Source: JANSYL01 sp965229695 (GTDB lineage Bacteria > Pseudomonadota > Alphaproteobacteria > Rhodobacterales > Rhodobacteraceae). From it: DNA of 64,000 nt. Positions 24,146 to 33,589 of the stretch are shown here, piece by piece; the stretch's first letter is position 1; each line of letters starts with the position of its first letter. The stretch spans positions 3,410,001-3,474,000 of the forward strand of contig OZ245921.1 of assembly GCA_965229695.1 (NCBI GenBank), given 5' to 3'. The position numbers were made by a program, and so were the translations under genes. The notes under the pieces are model-generated. The model was not told the origin of the DNA. It made no database searches and was given only the letters and a program-made list of their open reading frames with translations.

Positions 24146-25663
24146 ATGGCCGGGTACCTGCGCAATCTTCCGTTTTTTGTGGTGCTGCTTCTGACCGCCG
24201 CAGCCGCGATGATGGTGCCCGCCGGTTTCGCCGCTGCGACCGAGGATTTCAGAGTCGCGCGGGATTTCTTCTATTCAGGCCTGTTGATCGGGATAGTCGG
24301 CGCTTTGATTGGTGTTGCGACGCAGCACAGCCAGCGGGGCGATAGCGAACGGGTTTATCTGGTCTCGCTGTTGCTCTCCTATCTCTGGCTGCCGCTGGTT
24401 CTGGCACTGCCGATGACCGAGGCTGTGGGCAACACCCGGTTTATCAATGTCTATTTCGATATGGTTTCGGCGCTGACGACCACGGGCGCGCCGATTTTCG
24501 ACCCTGACCGATTGGCGGATGCCGTTCATCTTTGGCGCAGTCTGGTGGCCTGGCTCGGTGGGTTGCTGATCTGGATCACGGCAGCGGCGGTTTTGGCCCC
24601 ACTTAATCTGGGGGGATATGAGGTCACCTCCGAGGCGAATATTCCGGGCCGCGTCAACGCGGCGGTGGCGCAGATGCAATCGGCCTCGGCTGCCGCACGT
24701 CTGCGGAAATACGCGCGGCGGCTGATCCCGATCTATCTGACCCTGACGGTCGTTCTGGCGATGACCCTGGCGTTGTTGGGCGAACGCCCCCTGGTCGCTG
24801 CAATTCATGCCATGTCCACCATGTCCACTTCGGGCATCACGCTGGATGCCGGGCTGATCGGCACGCCCGCGGGCGCGGCGGGGGAGGCGGTGATTTTTGT
24901 CTTTTTGATCTTCGCCGTATCGCGCCGCAGCTTCACCAGCGGTGTCGGAGCCGAGCTGTGGGCGCGCCTGTCTAAGGATCGCGAGCTGCGCTTGGCGATT
25001 GTCGCCGTTGTGGTGCTGCCGACGCTTCTGTTTCTGCGCCATTGGCTTGGTGCCCTGGAAGTGGATGAGCTGGCCAACCCCACCGGCGCGTTGACCGCGC
25101 TTTGGGGCAGCGTGTTCACCGTCTTTTCCTTCCTGACAACAACCGGTTTTGTGTCGGATAGTTGGGCGGCGGCGCAAAGCTGGTCGGGCCTGCCGACACC
25201 GGGGCTGCTTTTGATGGGCTTGGCCATCATGGGCGGCGGCGTTGCGACAACGGCGGGGGGGCTCAAGCTTCTGCGGGTTTACTCGCTTTACAAACATGGC
25301 GCGCGTGAGATCAGCAAACTGATCCATCCAAACTCGGTTGCCGGGGCAGGGCGGCTTGGGCGCCGCATCCGGCGCGAAGGGGCTTATATCGCTTGGGTGT
25401 TCTTCATGCTGTTCATCCTGTCGCTGGCCGCCGTCATGGTGGGTTTGGCCGCGACCGGCCTGGATTTCGAACAATCGATGATCCTGGGCGTTTCGGCACT
25501 ATCGACCACTGGGCCGCTTGCCGGTGTCGCGGGGGAGGAGCCGATTTCTTACTTCGCGCTTAGTGATCCGGCCAAAATCATCTTGTCTGCCGCGATGATT
25601 TTGGGGCGCATGGAAACCCTGGTGATGATCGCGCTTTTGAACCCCGGCTTTTGGCGGGCGTGA
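24146..25663 (+). CDS. trkH: Trk potassium uptake channel subunit TrkH
   Basis: The membrane pore of the Trk system, 505 residues. It shows alternating membrane and pore-loop segments with the glycine-bearing filter regions expected of TrkH/KtrB: T-T-T-G-A-P, M-S-T-S-G-I-T, T-T-T-G-F-V and S-T-T-G-P-L. The four loops T-T/S-x-G line up as the selectivity filter of a pseudo-fourfold channel. The start is the ATG just after the trkA stop; an open frame upstream only overlaps trkA. It works with TrkA from the same transcript. Confidence 0.95.
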   Translation: MAGYLRNLPFFVVLLLTAAAAMMVPAGFAAATEDFRVARDFFYSGLLIGIVGALIGVATQHSQRGDSERVYLVSLLLSYLWLPLVLALPMTEAVGNTRFINVYFDMVSALTTTGAPIFDPDRLADAVHLWRSLVAWLGGLLIWITAAAVLAPLNLGGYEVTSEANIPGRVNAAVAQMQSASAAARLRKYARRLIPIYLTLTVVLAMTLALLGERPLVAAIHAMSTMSTSGITLDAGLIGTPAGAAGEAVIFVFLIFAVSRRSFTSGVGAELWARLSKDRELRLAIVAVVVLPTLLFLRHWLGALEVDELANPTGALTALWGSVFTVFSFLTTTGFVSDSWAAAQSWSGLPTPGLLLMGLAIMGGGVATTAGGLKLLRVYSLYKHGAREISKLIHPNSVAGAGRLGRRIRREGAYIAWVFFMLFILSLAAVMVGLAATGLDFEQSMILGVSALSTTGPLAGVAGEEPISYFALSDPAKIILSAAMILGRMETLVMIALLNPGFWRA

Positions 25664-25798
25664 TGCAATTGCAGCATGGCTTTGCCAATTGCCTGATCTT
25701 GGGGTGGAAATCCGATCCAACACGGACCATACTTATTGTGATTGACTGACAACCCTGCCGTTCCGAGAGGCAGCAAAACCGATAAGGCTGGACGCCAA

Positions 25799-26032
25799 AT
25801 GGCCGAAAACAAACAGAACCTTCAGGACGCGTTTCTGAATCATGTCCGCAAAACGAAGGTCCCGGTAACGATTTTTTTGATCAACGGCGTCAAGCTACAG
25901 GGCGTGATCACTTGGTTCGATAATTTCTGCGTGCTGCTGCGCCGGGATGGGCAGAGCCAATTGGTCTATAAACACGCGATCTCGACCGTGATGCCCGCGC
26001 AGCCCATTAACCTCTATGACGGGGAAGAGTGA
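25799..26032 (+). CDS. hfq: RNA chaperone Hfq
   Basis: A 77-residue Sm-like protein that forms hexameric rings and pairs small RNAs with mRNAs. The Sm1 region (Q-D-A-F-L-N-H through D-N-F-C-V-L-L) and the Sm2 motif Y-K-H-A-I-S-T are intact. The N-terminal Q-x-L-Q-D for poly(U) contact is present, and the C-terminal tail is short, as in other alphaproteobacteria. The ATG at 25799 is chosen over an upstream in-frame start (25742), which would add 19 non-family residues. Its stop overlaps the start of hflX, the classic hfq-hflX pairing. Confidence 0.97.
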   Translation: MAENKQNLQDAFLNHVRKTKVPVTIFLINGVKLQGVITWFDNFCVLLRRDGQSQLVYKHAISTVMPAQPINLYDGEE

Positions 26033-27336
26033 CCGGAGGCGATTTGCCCGGGGACTTGAATGAATTAGACGGGCGCGCCGGGATGCGGGCCTTGGTTCTA
26101 CATCCGGATATCCAAACCAATCCTGACCGGAAAGCCGCTGGCCCCGCGCTGGAGGAAGCGGTGTCTTTGGCGGCGGCCCTGCCTGATCTGGAGGTGGTCG
26201 GGGCTGAGGTTGTGCGCCTGCCCAAGGCGCAACCGGGTTTGCTGTTTGGTCGCGGCAAGATTGCCGAGCTTAAGGATATGATCGCGGCGCTTGAGGCCGG
26301 GTTGGTCTTGATCGACGGCCCGGTCACGCCGGTGCAGCAGCGCAATTTGGAAAAGGAATGGAGCTGCAAAATCCTCGACCGAACCGGCCTGATCCTTGAG
26401 ATTTTTGCCGATCGCGCACGCACGCGAGAGGGGGTGTTGCAGGTCGAACTGGCGGCGCTCAGCTATCAGCGGACCCGCCTGGTGCGGGCCTGGACCCACC
26501 TGGAACGGCAGCGCGGTGGGTTGGGGTTCGTCGGTGGGCCCGGCGAAACCCAGATCGAGGCTGACCGCCGCGCCATTGATGAGGCTGTCACACGCATTCG
26601 TCGGCAACTGGCCAAGGTGGTCAAAACCCGCGCTTTGCACCGGAAGGCGCGCAAGAAAGTGCCTTATCCGATTGTGGCTTTGGTGGGGTATACGAACGCG
26701 GGAAAATCGACGCTATTTAACCGGTTAACCGGCGCGGATGTGATGGCGAAAGATATGCTTTTCGCCACGCTTGACCCAACCATGCGTGCGGTCACCTTGC
26801 CCGACGGGACCGAGGTGATCCTGTCAGACACGGTGGGTTTCATCAGTGATCTGCCAACCCAGCTTGTCGCTGCGTTTCGCGCCACCTTGGAGGAGGTTCT
26901 GGATGCCGATCTGATCCTTCACGTGCGCGATATTGCCCATCCCGAGACCGAGGATCAGGCCAAAGATGTGCTGGCAATCTTGGCCGATCTGGGGGTGTCG
27001 GATAGCGCCCCAATGCTGGAGGTTTGGAACAAAACCGATCTTTTGGCGGCAGAGGCGCGTGAAAGCCTAAAAACCGTTGCTGAGCGGCGGGAGGAGGTTT
27101 TTGCCCTTTCTGCGATCACCGGAGAGGGTCTTGATCCGCTTTTGGCTGCGGTCGCAGATACGCTTTCGGCGCCCCGCGAACGGGTGACGGTCAAACTGCC
27201 CTTTGGCGATGGCCGCAGGCGCGCGTGGCTTTACGATCAAGGCGTGGTCGAGGCCGAACGGGCGGGCGAAGACGCGGCTGAACTGGATGTGTTCTGGACC
27301 GCGCGCCAGCAAAAAGCCTTTAAGGCGCTTTCTTAG
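26029..27336 (+). CDS. hflX: Ribosome-associated GTPase HflX
   Basis: A 435-residue GTPase that splits stalled or heat-damaged ribosomes. The N-terminal HflX domain contains the glycine-rich G-L-G-F-V-G-G-P-G-E-T-Q block near residue 165. The G domain follows, with G1 at G-Y-T-N-A-G-K-S-T (near 222), G3 at D-T-V-G-F and G4 at N-K-T-D. A C-terminal domain of about 60 residues ends the protein. The start is a GTG overlapping the hfq stop; a later in-frame ATG at 26083 is an alternative. The 3' end overlaps the convergent EamA gene by 17 bases. Confidence 0.95.
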   Translation: MTGGDLPGDLNELDGRAGMRALVLHPDIQTNPDRKAAGPALEEAVSLAAALPDLEVVGAEVVRLPKAQPGLLFGRGKIAELKDMIAALEAGLVLIDGPVTPVQQRNLEKEWSCKILDRTGLILEIFADRARTREGVLQVELAALSYQRTRLVRAWTHLERQRGGLGFVGGPGETQIEADRRAIDEAVTRIRRQLAKVVKTRALHRKARKKVPYPIVALVGYTNAGKSTLFNRLTGADVMAKDMLFATLDPTMRAVTLPDGTEVILSDTVGFISDLPTQLVAAFRATLEEVLDADLILHVRDIAHPETEDQAKDVLAILADLGVSDSAPMLEVWNKTDLLAAEARESLKTVAERREEVFALSAITGEGLDPLLAAVADTLSAPRERVTVKLPFGDGRRRAWLYDQGVVEAERAGEDAAELDVFWTARQQKAFKALS

Positions 27337-28234
27337 GCCGCTGCCGCAGCAGGAGCAGCCCAACGCCCAGAACTGCAAAGCCTAGAAATGCGCTTGGCGC
27401 GAGCTGTTCGTCCAGAACCAGCCACCCAAGCAAAATCGCGATGGGCGGGATCAGCAAGGTTACAATCATCGTATTGCCCGATCCAGCGACCGCCAGGATG
27501 CGGTAGTAAAGCAGATAGGCCAAAGCGGTTCCGATCACGGCGAAATAGGTTATGGCGGCATAAGTCACCGGGTTTTCCGGCAATTGCGGTGGACCATCGA
27601 TCAGGATGGCCAAAGGCAGCATGATCAGGCTCGCGCCGGTCAACATCCCGGCCGCCGCAACCTGGGGTTCCAGGTCTTGCAACCGGGCCCGCGCCCAGGC
27701 CGCCGCAAATGCATAAGACAGCGTGCCTGCCAGAACCGCCAGTTGTGCCAGCGACCGTATGTCGAATGCGGCCAATGCCTCGATCCCGATGGCAATACTG
27801 ACTCCCAAGAAAGCCACCACGACACCGGTCAAGCGGCGCGGGGTCAGGCGCTCATCTGCAAAAAAGAGCGCGGCGACCAAGACCCCAAAAACGGCTGTCG
27901 CAGCGTTGAAGATCGATGTAAGGCCAGTTTCGATGAACTGCTGCCCCCAAGCCATGAGCGTGAACGGCAGCACATTGTTCAAAAGACCCATGACCAAGAA
28001 CGCCCACCAGACCCCGGCCTGCTGCGGTACTTTAAAACCGCGCCACCAGACATAGGCCCACAGGATCACACAGGCCCAAAAGACGCGGTGTGCGACAAGG
28101 GTGAAAACAGGCACCTCTCCCAAGGCCAGTTTGATCGCAAGGAAAGACGCGCCCCAGATCACTGCCAGCAAGATCAGGTCCACCCAGGCGCGGAGTGACA
28201 AATGGGGCGAAGGTTGGGTGGGTGCCATGGTCAT
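27320..28234 (-). CDS. EamA/DMT family transporter
   Basis: A 304-residue protein with about ten hydrophobic helices arranged as two EamA repeats. The first repeat begins at D-L-I-L-L-A-V-I-W-G-A-S-F and the second near residue 150. Drug/metabolite family members of this type usually export amino acids or metabolites; the substrate is unknown here. The last 17 bases run into the 3' end of hflX on the opposite strand. An ATG two codons further in is also possible. Confidence 0.85.
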   Translation of the reverse strand: MTMAPTQPSPHLSLRAWVDLILLAVIWGASFLAIKLALGEVPVFTLVAHRVFWACVILWAYVWWRGFKVPQQAGVWWAFLVMGLLNNVLPFTLMAWGQQFIETGLTSIFNAATAVFGVLVAALFFADERLTPRRLTGVVVAFLGVSIAIGIEALAAFDIRSLAQLAVLAGTLSYAFAAAWARARLQDLEPQVAAAGMLTGASLIMLPLAILIDGPPQLPENPVTYAAITYFAVIGTALAYLLYYRILAVAGSGNTMIVTLLIPPIAILLGWLVLDEQLAPSAFLGFAVLGVGLLLLRQRPKKAP

Positions 28235-28288
28235 GAGTGCGCTTTACCGCGCTGCGGTGATCGAGACGACCCGGAACCTGCACAAAGA

Positions 28289-28315
28289 AAAGCCCCCGCG
28301 CGGTGCGGGGGCTTT
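28289..28315 (-). terminator. Intrinsic terminator of the FadL-type porin gene
   Basis: Perfect 11-bp arms (28289-28299 and 28305-28315) enclose a 5-base loop. On the minus strand the stem ends in a TTTTCTTT tract. It lies 22 bases past the porin stop codon. Confidence 0.85.
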
Positions 28316-28337
28316 GCATCGAGACTGTTTAGATTTG

Positions 28338-29432
28338 CTAGAAGCGGATGCCAAAGCGGATGCCAGCGGCAATGCCGTCATTGTCTTGGAACGAACCGAG
28401 ACTTGGGTTGCTGTCCGCAAAGCTGATGTAGCGGACGCCGCCAGAAACCTCGAAACGCTCGTTTTCCCAGGTCAAACCGACACTTGCGGCTGTAAATCCA
28501 TCAGCCGGGCCAAGGTTTGTCGCGTTGCCGCCAGCTTGCGGTTCATGGGCGATAGTAACCGCGCCCGACCAGTTTTCGTTGAAACGACGCCCAACCCCAA
28601 GCGTATAGGTCACCGTGTCGTTGGAGTAATTCACTAGGGAAGAGCCGCCCAGCGCAGGGGGCGTGATGTCAAATGCGCTCCACTGAACCCAGCGAGCCGA
28701 ACCAAACAGCAGGGTATTCTCGGCGATCCCGGTTTGGGCCTCAAGCATTACCGATTGGGGGATGGTTGACTCGAACGAGGTGGCGGTCGGGCCGCCGCCC
28801 AGTGGGCCGGTGTTGGTACCCGAAAGCGTGTGCGTGATCTCTGAACTGTAGGTCAGCGCCACCCGGAACGCAATTTCAGGGATCTCATAAGCGGCACCAA
28901 TCACATAGCCTAACTCCTGACCGCCATCGACATCCAAGGAATAGCCGAGGCCGATGAACGGCACATTGGCGACGCCCTCAATCGTCGAGAGACGCAGACC
29001 GCCGTAAACACTGAAGTTGCTTTCTGTTTCATATCGCAGCAGTGCGGTCAGCGCACGGCCCGATACATCGGCCGTGGTGCCTGAGGTCGTCGTCGGCGCG
29101 GCGGCTGGTGGGGCCGGAACCGCATAAGTGCTGGTCGGATAGCTGACATCGGCGCCCACGTGCTGATCGAAGATGATAGCAAATGAAAGATTATCGCTCA
29201 GGTCTTGCCGGTAAGACAGGCTTGTGGTGTTGAACGAGGCGGCCATGTCGCCCGACGCACCGCCCGCGTTTGACCCCGACAAGTTCGGGTCGGCGAAGCC
29301 AAACCCCAGCTCGGCATAGGTGCCTTCCTCAAACAAAATCGCCATCGATTGGTTGGACCGCTCGATCCCGCCGGCATGGGCCAGGGCAGTCGATGCCAAT
29401 AACGCTGCGGAAGCGGCTACAATACGGGTCAT
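28338..29432 (-). CDS. FadL/OmpP1-type outer membrane transport protein
   Basis: A 364-residue outer membrane beta-barrel of the FadL/TodX family, which takes up long-chain fatty acids and other hydrophobic compounds. A signal peptide (about 1-19) is followed by G-G-I-E-R-S-N-Q-S, close to the N-terminal plug region of the family. Alternating strands run to a terminal phenylalanine (R-F-G-I-R-F), the usual barrel assembly signal. A Pro/Ala/Thr-rich loop near residues 110-130 looks like an exposed extracellular loop. The frame is open 40 codons upstream, but the signal peptide sets the start at 29432. A terminator follows. Confidence 0.85.
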   Translation of the reverse strand: MTRIVAASAALLASTALAHAGGIERSNQSMAILFEEGTYAELGFGFADPNLSGSNAGGASGDMAASFNTTSLSYRQDLSDNLSFAIIFDQHVGADVSYPTSTYAVPAPPAAAPTTTSGTTADVSGRALTALLRYETESNFSVYGGLRLSTIEGVANVPFIGLGYSLDVDGGQELGYVIGAAYEIPEIAFRVALTYSSEITHTLSGTNTGPLGGGPTATSFESTIPQSVMLEAQTGIAENTLLFGSARWVQWSAFDITPPALGGSSLVNYSNDTVTYTLGVGRRFNENWSGAVTIAHEPQAGGNATNLGPADGFTAASVGLTWENERFEVSGGVRYISFADSNPSLGSFQDNDGIAAGIRFGIRF

Positions 29433-29565
29433 AGGTGTCCTCCCAACATGATCCCTCATCCCTCTATTAATCCCATAAGCAAAAAAAGGTCCGAACCGGT
29501 CAATTCTTCCCCTGCGTAACGCGGTTGATTTGCCAATATTCGGCACAGACAATGTGTCAGTTTTG

Positions 29566-30462
29566 CTACAGTTTCCGCGCGGCGCGCTGTGTCGTCAGGA
29601 TATTGAGGTAGTTTGCGGCGAAAATGAGGACTGCCCCAAACAAGACCGCCCATTGCAGCGGTTCGGCGTAAAACAACATGCCGATCACCGCGATGGCGGG
29701 CAGGCGCACAAAATCCATCGGCATCACGGCCGAGGCGGGCGCGATCTTAAGCGCTGTGGTCAGGCAGTAATGCGCCGTCATTCCACAAATACCGATCAGC
29801 AGCAGCCAAGGGGCTGTGGTGGTCGAAGGCAGGGCCATCTGACCGTCTGCAAAACAGGCCGCCAGCCCCAGCCCCAATTGGATCACCGCGAGATAGAAGA
29901 GGATGCAGGTTGTCGTCTCCGTCCGCGTCAGGCGTTTGGTCAGGATGGCCGTGGCCGCGAAGCCGATGGCCGCCAGGGCCGCCGTCACCATGCCCGAGTT
30001 GATCGGGGCGCTGCCAGGCTGCACCACGATCAGGACGCCAATGAACCCAAGCGCGCCGGCGAACAGTTTCACCTTTGTCAGCCGCTCACCCAGAAACAGG
30101 GCCGCGAAGATCATCACCCAAAGCGGTGAGGTGAACTCGAGCGCAAAGACCAAAGCCAAGGGGCTAACGGTGATGGCATAAAACCACAGGTTCTGACCGG
30201 TGAAATGGGCCAGGTTGCGGAAGAAATGGATGTTGAGATGCCGGAAGGTGATCTGCCCAAGCGTGCCAAAGGTTGCGCCAAAGACCAAAACGATCACCAA
30301 ACCCACCATCGAGCGATAGGTCATCATCTCGAAGGTATCCAGCTCGAAACTGGCGGCGCGCCCGGCGATGGCCATGGCCGAAAACGACAGGATCGCGCCG
30401 ATCATCCACAGCGCGGCCTTGACCGGTTGAACCGGTTGGTCGTCGGGTTGGGCGTGTGTCAT
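29566..30462 (-). CDS. EamA/DMT family transporter
   Basis: About 298 residues and ten hydrophobic helices in two EamA repeats. It resembles the RhaT/S-adenosylmethionine-uptake-like group in length and in segments such as E-F-T-S-P-L-W-V-M (near residue 95). The substrate is unknown. The ATG at 30462 overlaps the stop of the upstream small gene as ATGA, which supports this start over an ATG at 30486. It is a different subtype from the EamA gene 1.3 kb away; the two share fold but little sequence. Confidence 0.84.
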   Translation of the reverse strand: MTHAQPDDQPVQPVKAALWMIGAILSFSAMAIAGRAASFELDTFEMMTYRSMVGLVIVLVFGATFGTLGQITFRHLNIHFFRNLAHFTGQNLWFYAITVSPLALVFALEFTSPLWVMIFAALFLGERLTKVKLFAGALGFIGVLIVVQPGSAPINSGMVTAALAAIGFAATAILTKRLTRTETTTCILFYLAVIQLGLGLAACFADGQMALPSTTTAPWLLLIGICGMTAHYCLTTALKIAPASAVMPMDFVRLPAIAVIGMLFYAEPLQWAVLFGAVLIFAANYLNILTTQRAARKL

Positions 30463-30818
30463 TCCGCTGGGTCGATCTGCCTGCAACAGCCAATCGCGGG
30501 CGCTTGGCCTGCAAAAGCGGGGATGCCCAATTCGACGCTGAAGGGCAAGAGGATGCCAAAGGCCTGGCAGGCCCGACGCTCGATAAAGACAGGGATCGGA
30601 CCACCCGCAGTCGATAGTTCGGTGCGGGTGAAGTTCTCCAACGGGGCGGCTAGCGGCGGAGACAGATCGAACACCCCATCGCCCAGATAATCGAACCGGG
30701 CTGTTTCGTCGTTCAAAACAAGCATAAACGCAGGCTCGCGCCCCAAGCAGTGCATTTCAAAAGCCTGCGCTGGCGCGGCGAAGACCGCGCATGCCAAATA
30801 CAAAAGAACGGGCCGCAT
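30459..30818 (-). CDS. Small secreted protein of unknown function
   Basis: A 119-residue protein with a clear signal peptide (cleavage after A-Q-A near residue 19). The mature part of about 100 residues has four cysteines: one near the N-terminus (M-H-C), one in R-R-A-C, and a C-terminal C-C pair. This could allow two disulfides. The layout (an early beta region, an R-R-A-C segment, a late G-C-C) loosely recalls small periplasmic COG3650-type proteins, but I do not claim membership. It overlaps the downstream EamA gene as ATGA, so the two are co-translated. Confidence 0.65.
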   Translation of the reverse strand: MRPVLLYLACAVFAAPAQAFEMHCLGREPAFMLVLNDETARFDYLGDGVFDLSPPLAAPLENFTRTELSTAGGPIPVFIERRACQAFGILLPFSVELGIPAFAGQAPAIGCCRQIDPAE

Positions 30819-30898
30819 CTGATCCCCTTACGCATATCGCTTGCCAAAGCTTAGCGTGGAAAATCAGGGCCGAAGATTACTCTTTTGTGAACCCGGTC

Positions 30899-31711
30899 TT
30901 AAAGCCCGTTCGCCTTTGCAGCATCCCAAAGCGCATCCATTTCGGCCAAATCGCTTTGTTTTGGGGATTTCCCGGTTCTTGCCAACTCCGCCTCGATAAA
31001 CTGGAAGCGACGGATGAACTTGGAATTGGCGTTGCGCAACGCGGCCTCGGGGTCGACTTTCAGGTGGCGCGCTAGGTTAGCCATGACAAAAAGCAGATCG
31101 CCCATTTCTTCTTCGATCTTGGCGTGATCGGCGGTGGCGCGCACCTCGGCCAGTTCAGCGGCCTCTTCGCCGATCTTCGCGATCACCTGATCGATCTCGG
31201 GCCAATCAAACCCGACCCGCGCTGCGCGTTTTTGCAGTTTTTCGGCGCGCATCAGGGCGGGTAGGCCGAGGGCGACATCATCCAGCACCCCGCCGCGCGA
31301 TTTGGCGGCGCGCTCGGCGGCTTTCACCGTTTCCCAATCGCGCACCTGATCCTCGGCCGATTTATCGCGGTTTTCGTCACCAAACACATGCGGGTGCCGG
31401 TCGATCATCTTGTCGCCAATGGCGGCGGCAACGCTTTGAAAATCGAAATGCCCGGCCTCATCTGCCATCTGTGCATGGAACACGACCTGCAACAGCAGAT
31501 CACCCAATTCCCCCTTCAGTTCATCGAAATCGTTCCGCTCGATGGCGTCGGCCACCTCATAGGCCTCTTCGATTGTGTAGGGCGCGATGGTGGCGAAGTT
31601 TTGCTCGACATCCCAAGGGCATCCGGTCTGCGGGTCGCGCAGGCGCGCCATGATTTGCAACAGCCGATCAAGCGGCGGCAATGATGGGTCTGGGGCAGGG
31701 GGAACGGGCAT
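30899..31711 (-). CDS. mazG: Nucleoside triphosphate pyrophosphohydrolase MazG
   Basis: A 270-residue all-alpha NTP pyrophosphohydrolase that hydrolyses NTPs to NMP and pyrophosphate, limiting aberrant nucleotides. The N-terminal MazG domain carries the metal-binding pattern E-E-A-Y-E followed by E-L-G-D-L-L-L-Q (about residues 48-75). A second, partly degenerate copy lies in the C-terminal half (E-E-A-A-E-L and E-E-M-G-D-L-L-F). Length and arrangement match E. coli MazG. The gene is divergent from the M20 amidohydrolase with 66 bases between. Confidence 0.95.
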   Translation of the reverse strand: MPVPPAPDPSLPPLDRLLQIMARLRDPQTGCPWDVEQNFATIAPYTIEEAYEVADAIERNDFDELKGELGDLLLQVVFHAQMADEAGHFDFQSVAAAIGDKMIDRHPHVFGDENRDKSAEDQVRDWETVKAAERAAKSRGGVLDDVALGLPALMRAEKLQKRAARVGFDWPEIDQVIAKIGEEAAELAEVRATADHAKIEEEMGDLLFVMANLARHLKVDPEAALRNANSKFIRRFQFIEAELARTGKSPKQSDLAEMDALWDAAKANGL

Positions 31712-31777
31712 TGCGCCTCCGGGCGAATTGCGACAGGCTCGCCGCTTTAGAACCGATGGATGGGGAGGAGTCCAGCA

Positions 31778-32941
31778 ATGCCCGTTGTCAACCGGATCGC
31801 CGGACTGTCAGAGGAAATGACCGCGTGGCGGCGCCACCTGCATGCCCATCCGGAACTGGGGTTTGATTGCCATGCAACTGCCGAATTTGTGGTCGAGCGG
31901 CTGCGCGACTTTGGTATAACCGAAATCCATACCGGGCTGGCGCAAACCGGCATTGTCGCCCTGATCGACGGGCAGGGCGCTGGCCCCACCATTGGCTTGC
32001 GCGCGGATATGGATGCCTTGCCGATTGAGGAGGCGACGGGGGCCAATCATGCCTCGACCATTCCCGGCAAGATGCACGCCTGCGGCCATGACGGGCATAC
32101 AACGATGTTGCTTGGCGCGGCGAAATACCTGGCCGAGACACGGAATTTCACCGGTCGCGTGGCGCTGATCTTTCAACCGGCTGAGGAACAAGGTGGCGGC
32201 GCGGGTGTGATGTGCGAGGAAGGGGTGATGGATCGCTTCGGCATCGATCAGGTTTTCGCCATTCACAACGTGCCCGGTCTGGAATTGGGTCAGGTTCTAA
32301 CGACCGCTGGCCCGATCATGGCGGCGGTTGATACTTTTCACATCCAAATCACCGGGCGCGGCGGCCACGGGGCCATGCCGCATGAAACCGCCGACCCGAT
32401 CCCGGCGGCTGTGGGTATGGCAGGCGCGATCCAAACCATCGTTTCTCGCAACAATTATGCATTGGATGATCTGGTGATTTCCGTCACCCAGATCCACGCG
32501 GGAACCACCGATAACGTCATCCCCGAAACGGCGTATCTATGCGCGACGGTGCGCAGCTTTGATCCCAAGGTGCAGCAAATGGTGATGCGCCGGGTGCAAG
32601 AAATCGTCGATGGGCAGGCTGCGAGCTATGGCGTCAAGGCGCGGTTGGATTACCAAGTTGGCTACCCTGCGACGATCAATGATGCCGATGCCGCGGCCTT
32701 CGTGACCGAGATTGCGGAGGAGGTTGTGGGCCCCGATCTGGTCGATGGCAAAGCGGGCCGTGAAATGGGGGCCGAGGATTTCGCTTATATGCTGCAGGAA
32801 CGCCCCGGCGCGTATCTGTTCTTGGGTGCCGGGCCGGGCGCGGGGCTGCACCATCCAGAGTTCGATTTTAACGACGACATCTCGCCTATCGGGGCCAGCA
32901 TCTTTGCCCGGATTGTCGAACGCGCGCAGCCGGTTGGCTAG
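31778..32941 (+). CDS. M20D family amidohydrolase (hippurate hydrolase/N-acyl amino acid amidohydrolase type)
   Basis: A 387-residue di-metal amidohydrolase that removes acyl groups from N-acyl amino acids or similar amides. Metal and catalytic positions visible include H-A-C-G-H-D-G-H (near 93-100), the general base E-E in P-A-E-E-Q-G-G-G (near 135), I-H-N-V-P-G, and the C-terminal H-H-P-E-F-D-F. The M20 dimerisation domain begins at I-T-G-R-G-G-H-G-A. The ATG at 31778 is preceded by GGGGAGGAG; an upstream frame of six codons is unlikely to be used. The stop abuts the stop of the convergent flavin reductase gene. Confidence 0.9.
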   Translation: MPVVNRIAGLSEEMTAWRRHLHAHPELGFDCHATAEFVVERLRDFGITEIHTGLAQTGIVALIDGQGAGPTIGLRADMDALPIEEATGANHASTIPGKMHACGHDGHTTMLLGAAKYLAETRNFTGRVALIFQPAEEQGGGAGVMCEEGVMDRFGIDQVFAIHNVPGLELGQVLTTAGPIMAAVDTFHIQITGRGGHGAMPHETADPIPAAVGMAGAIQTIVSRNNYALDDLVISVTQIHAGTTDNVIPETAYLCATVRSFDPKVQQMVMRRVQEIVDGQAASYGVKARLDYQVGYPATINDADAAAFVTEIAEEVVGPDLVDGKAGREMGAEDFAYMLQERPGAYLFLGAGPGAGLHHPEFDFNDDISPIGASIFARIVERAQPVG

Positions 32942-33460
32942 CTAGTGATCTTCGGGCCGCAAATAGCGGCGCATCCCATAAAGCAGCGGATCACCCTCAT
33001 GGGCGGTGATCACTGCCTCGACCGCACCGATGCAGATATGATGGGTGCCAATCTTTTCGGCCGAGATCAGGCGGCAATCGAAACTGACCAGAGCATCGGA
33101 TAGACGCGGCGCGCCTGTGGCCATGGTTTCAATGGCGACCGCATTGAATTTGTCGCCCCCCGGCGCGGGCACGCGCGAGGAAAACACATCCGAAATATCT
33201 GTCTGGCCCGTGCGCAGCACGTTGATGCAGAAGCACTTGTTTTCCAGCACCAGCGGCAAGCTGGAGGATGATGCATTCAGGCAAGTCAGCATCGTGGGCT
33301 GCGCACCATCGGCGGAAATCGAGGTCATCGCCGAAACCGTCACCCCGCCGCGCCCGGCCGGACCATCGGTTGTGACCACCGAGACCGAGGCCGCGGATCG
33401 GCTCATGCCCTCCAAGAACGCGGCGCGCACCGCCTCGGCATTGGTTTGATCGTCGCTCAT
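32942..33460 (-). CDS. Flavin reductase domain protein
   Basis: A 172-residue FMN-binding split-barrel protein. The N-terminal part contains A-A-S-V-S-V-V-T-T-D-G and G-V-T-V-S-A-M-T-S-I-S, the usual flavin-binding strands. The C-terminal segment with G-T-H-H-I-C-I-G-A-V completes the fold. Members supply reduced flavin to two-component monooxygenases, but no oxygenase gene is adjacent. The frame remains open about 100 codons upstream; family sequence begins at the ATG at 33460, and the upstream part is not conserved-looking. Confidence 0.87.
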   Translation of the reverse strand: MSDDQTNAEAVRAAFLEGMSRSAASVSVVTTDGPAGRGGVTVSAMTSISADGAQPTMLTCLNASSSSLPLVLENKCFCINVLRTGQTDISDVFSSRVPAPGGDKFNAVAIETMATGAPRLSDALVSFDCRLISAEKIGTHHICIGAVEAVITAHEGDPLLYGMRRYLRPEDH

Positions 33461-33589
33461 TGCCCGCACTCCCAAGCCGCAGCGTCCTGCCGCAGACATG
33501 CCCGATGCGCCCAAAGGGGGCAAGGGCGCGGTGCTGGACTTTTTCCGGCCTTGGCTTAGGAACGAGAGGAACCGGTAAGGAGGGGCGTC

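Noticed and set aside
24275..25474. Open frame of 399 codons antisense to trkH
   Set aside because: Low-complexity Q/R/H-rich composition and full overlap with a clear TrkH.
25664..25673. TGCAATTGCA palindrome after trkH
   Set aside because: At 10 bases it is short enough to occur by chance, and it has no partner site nearby.
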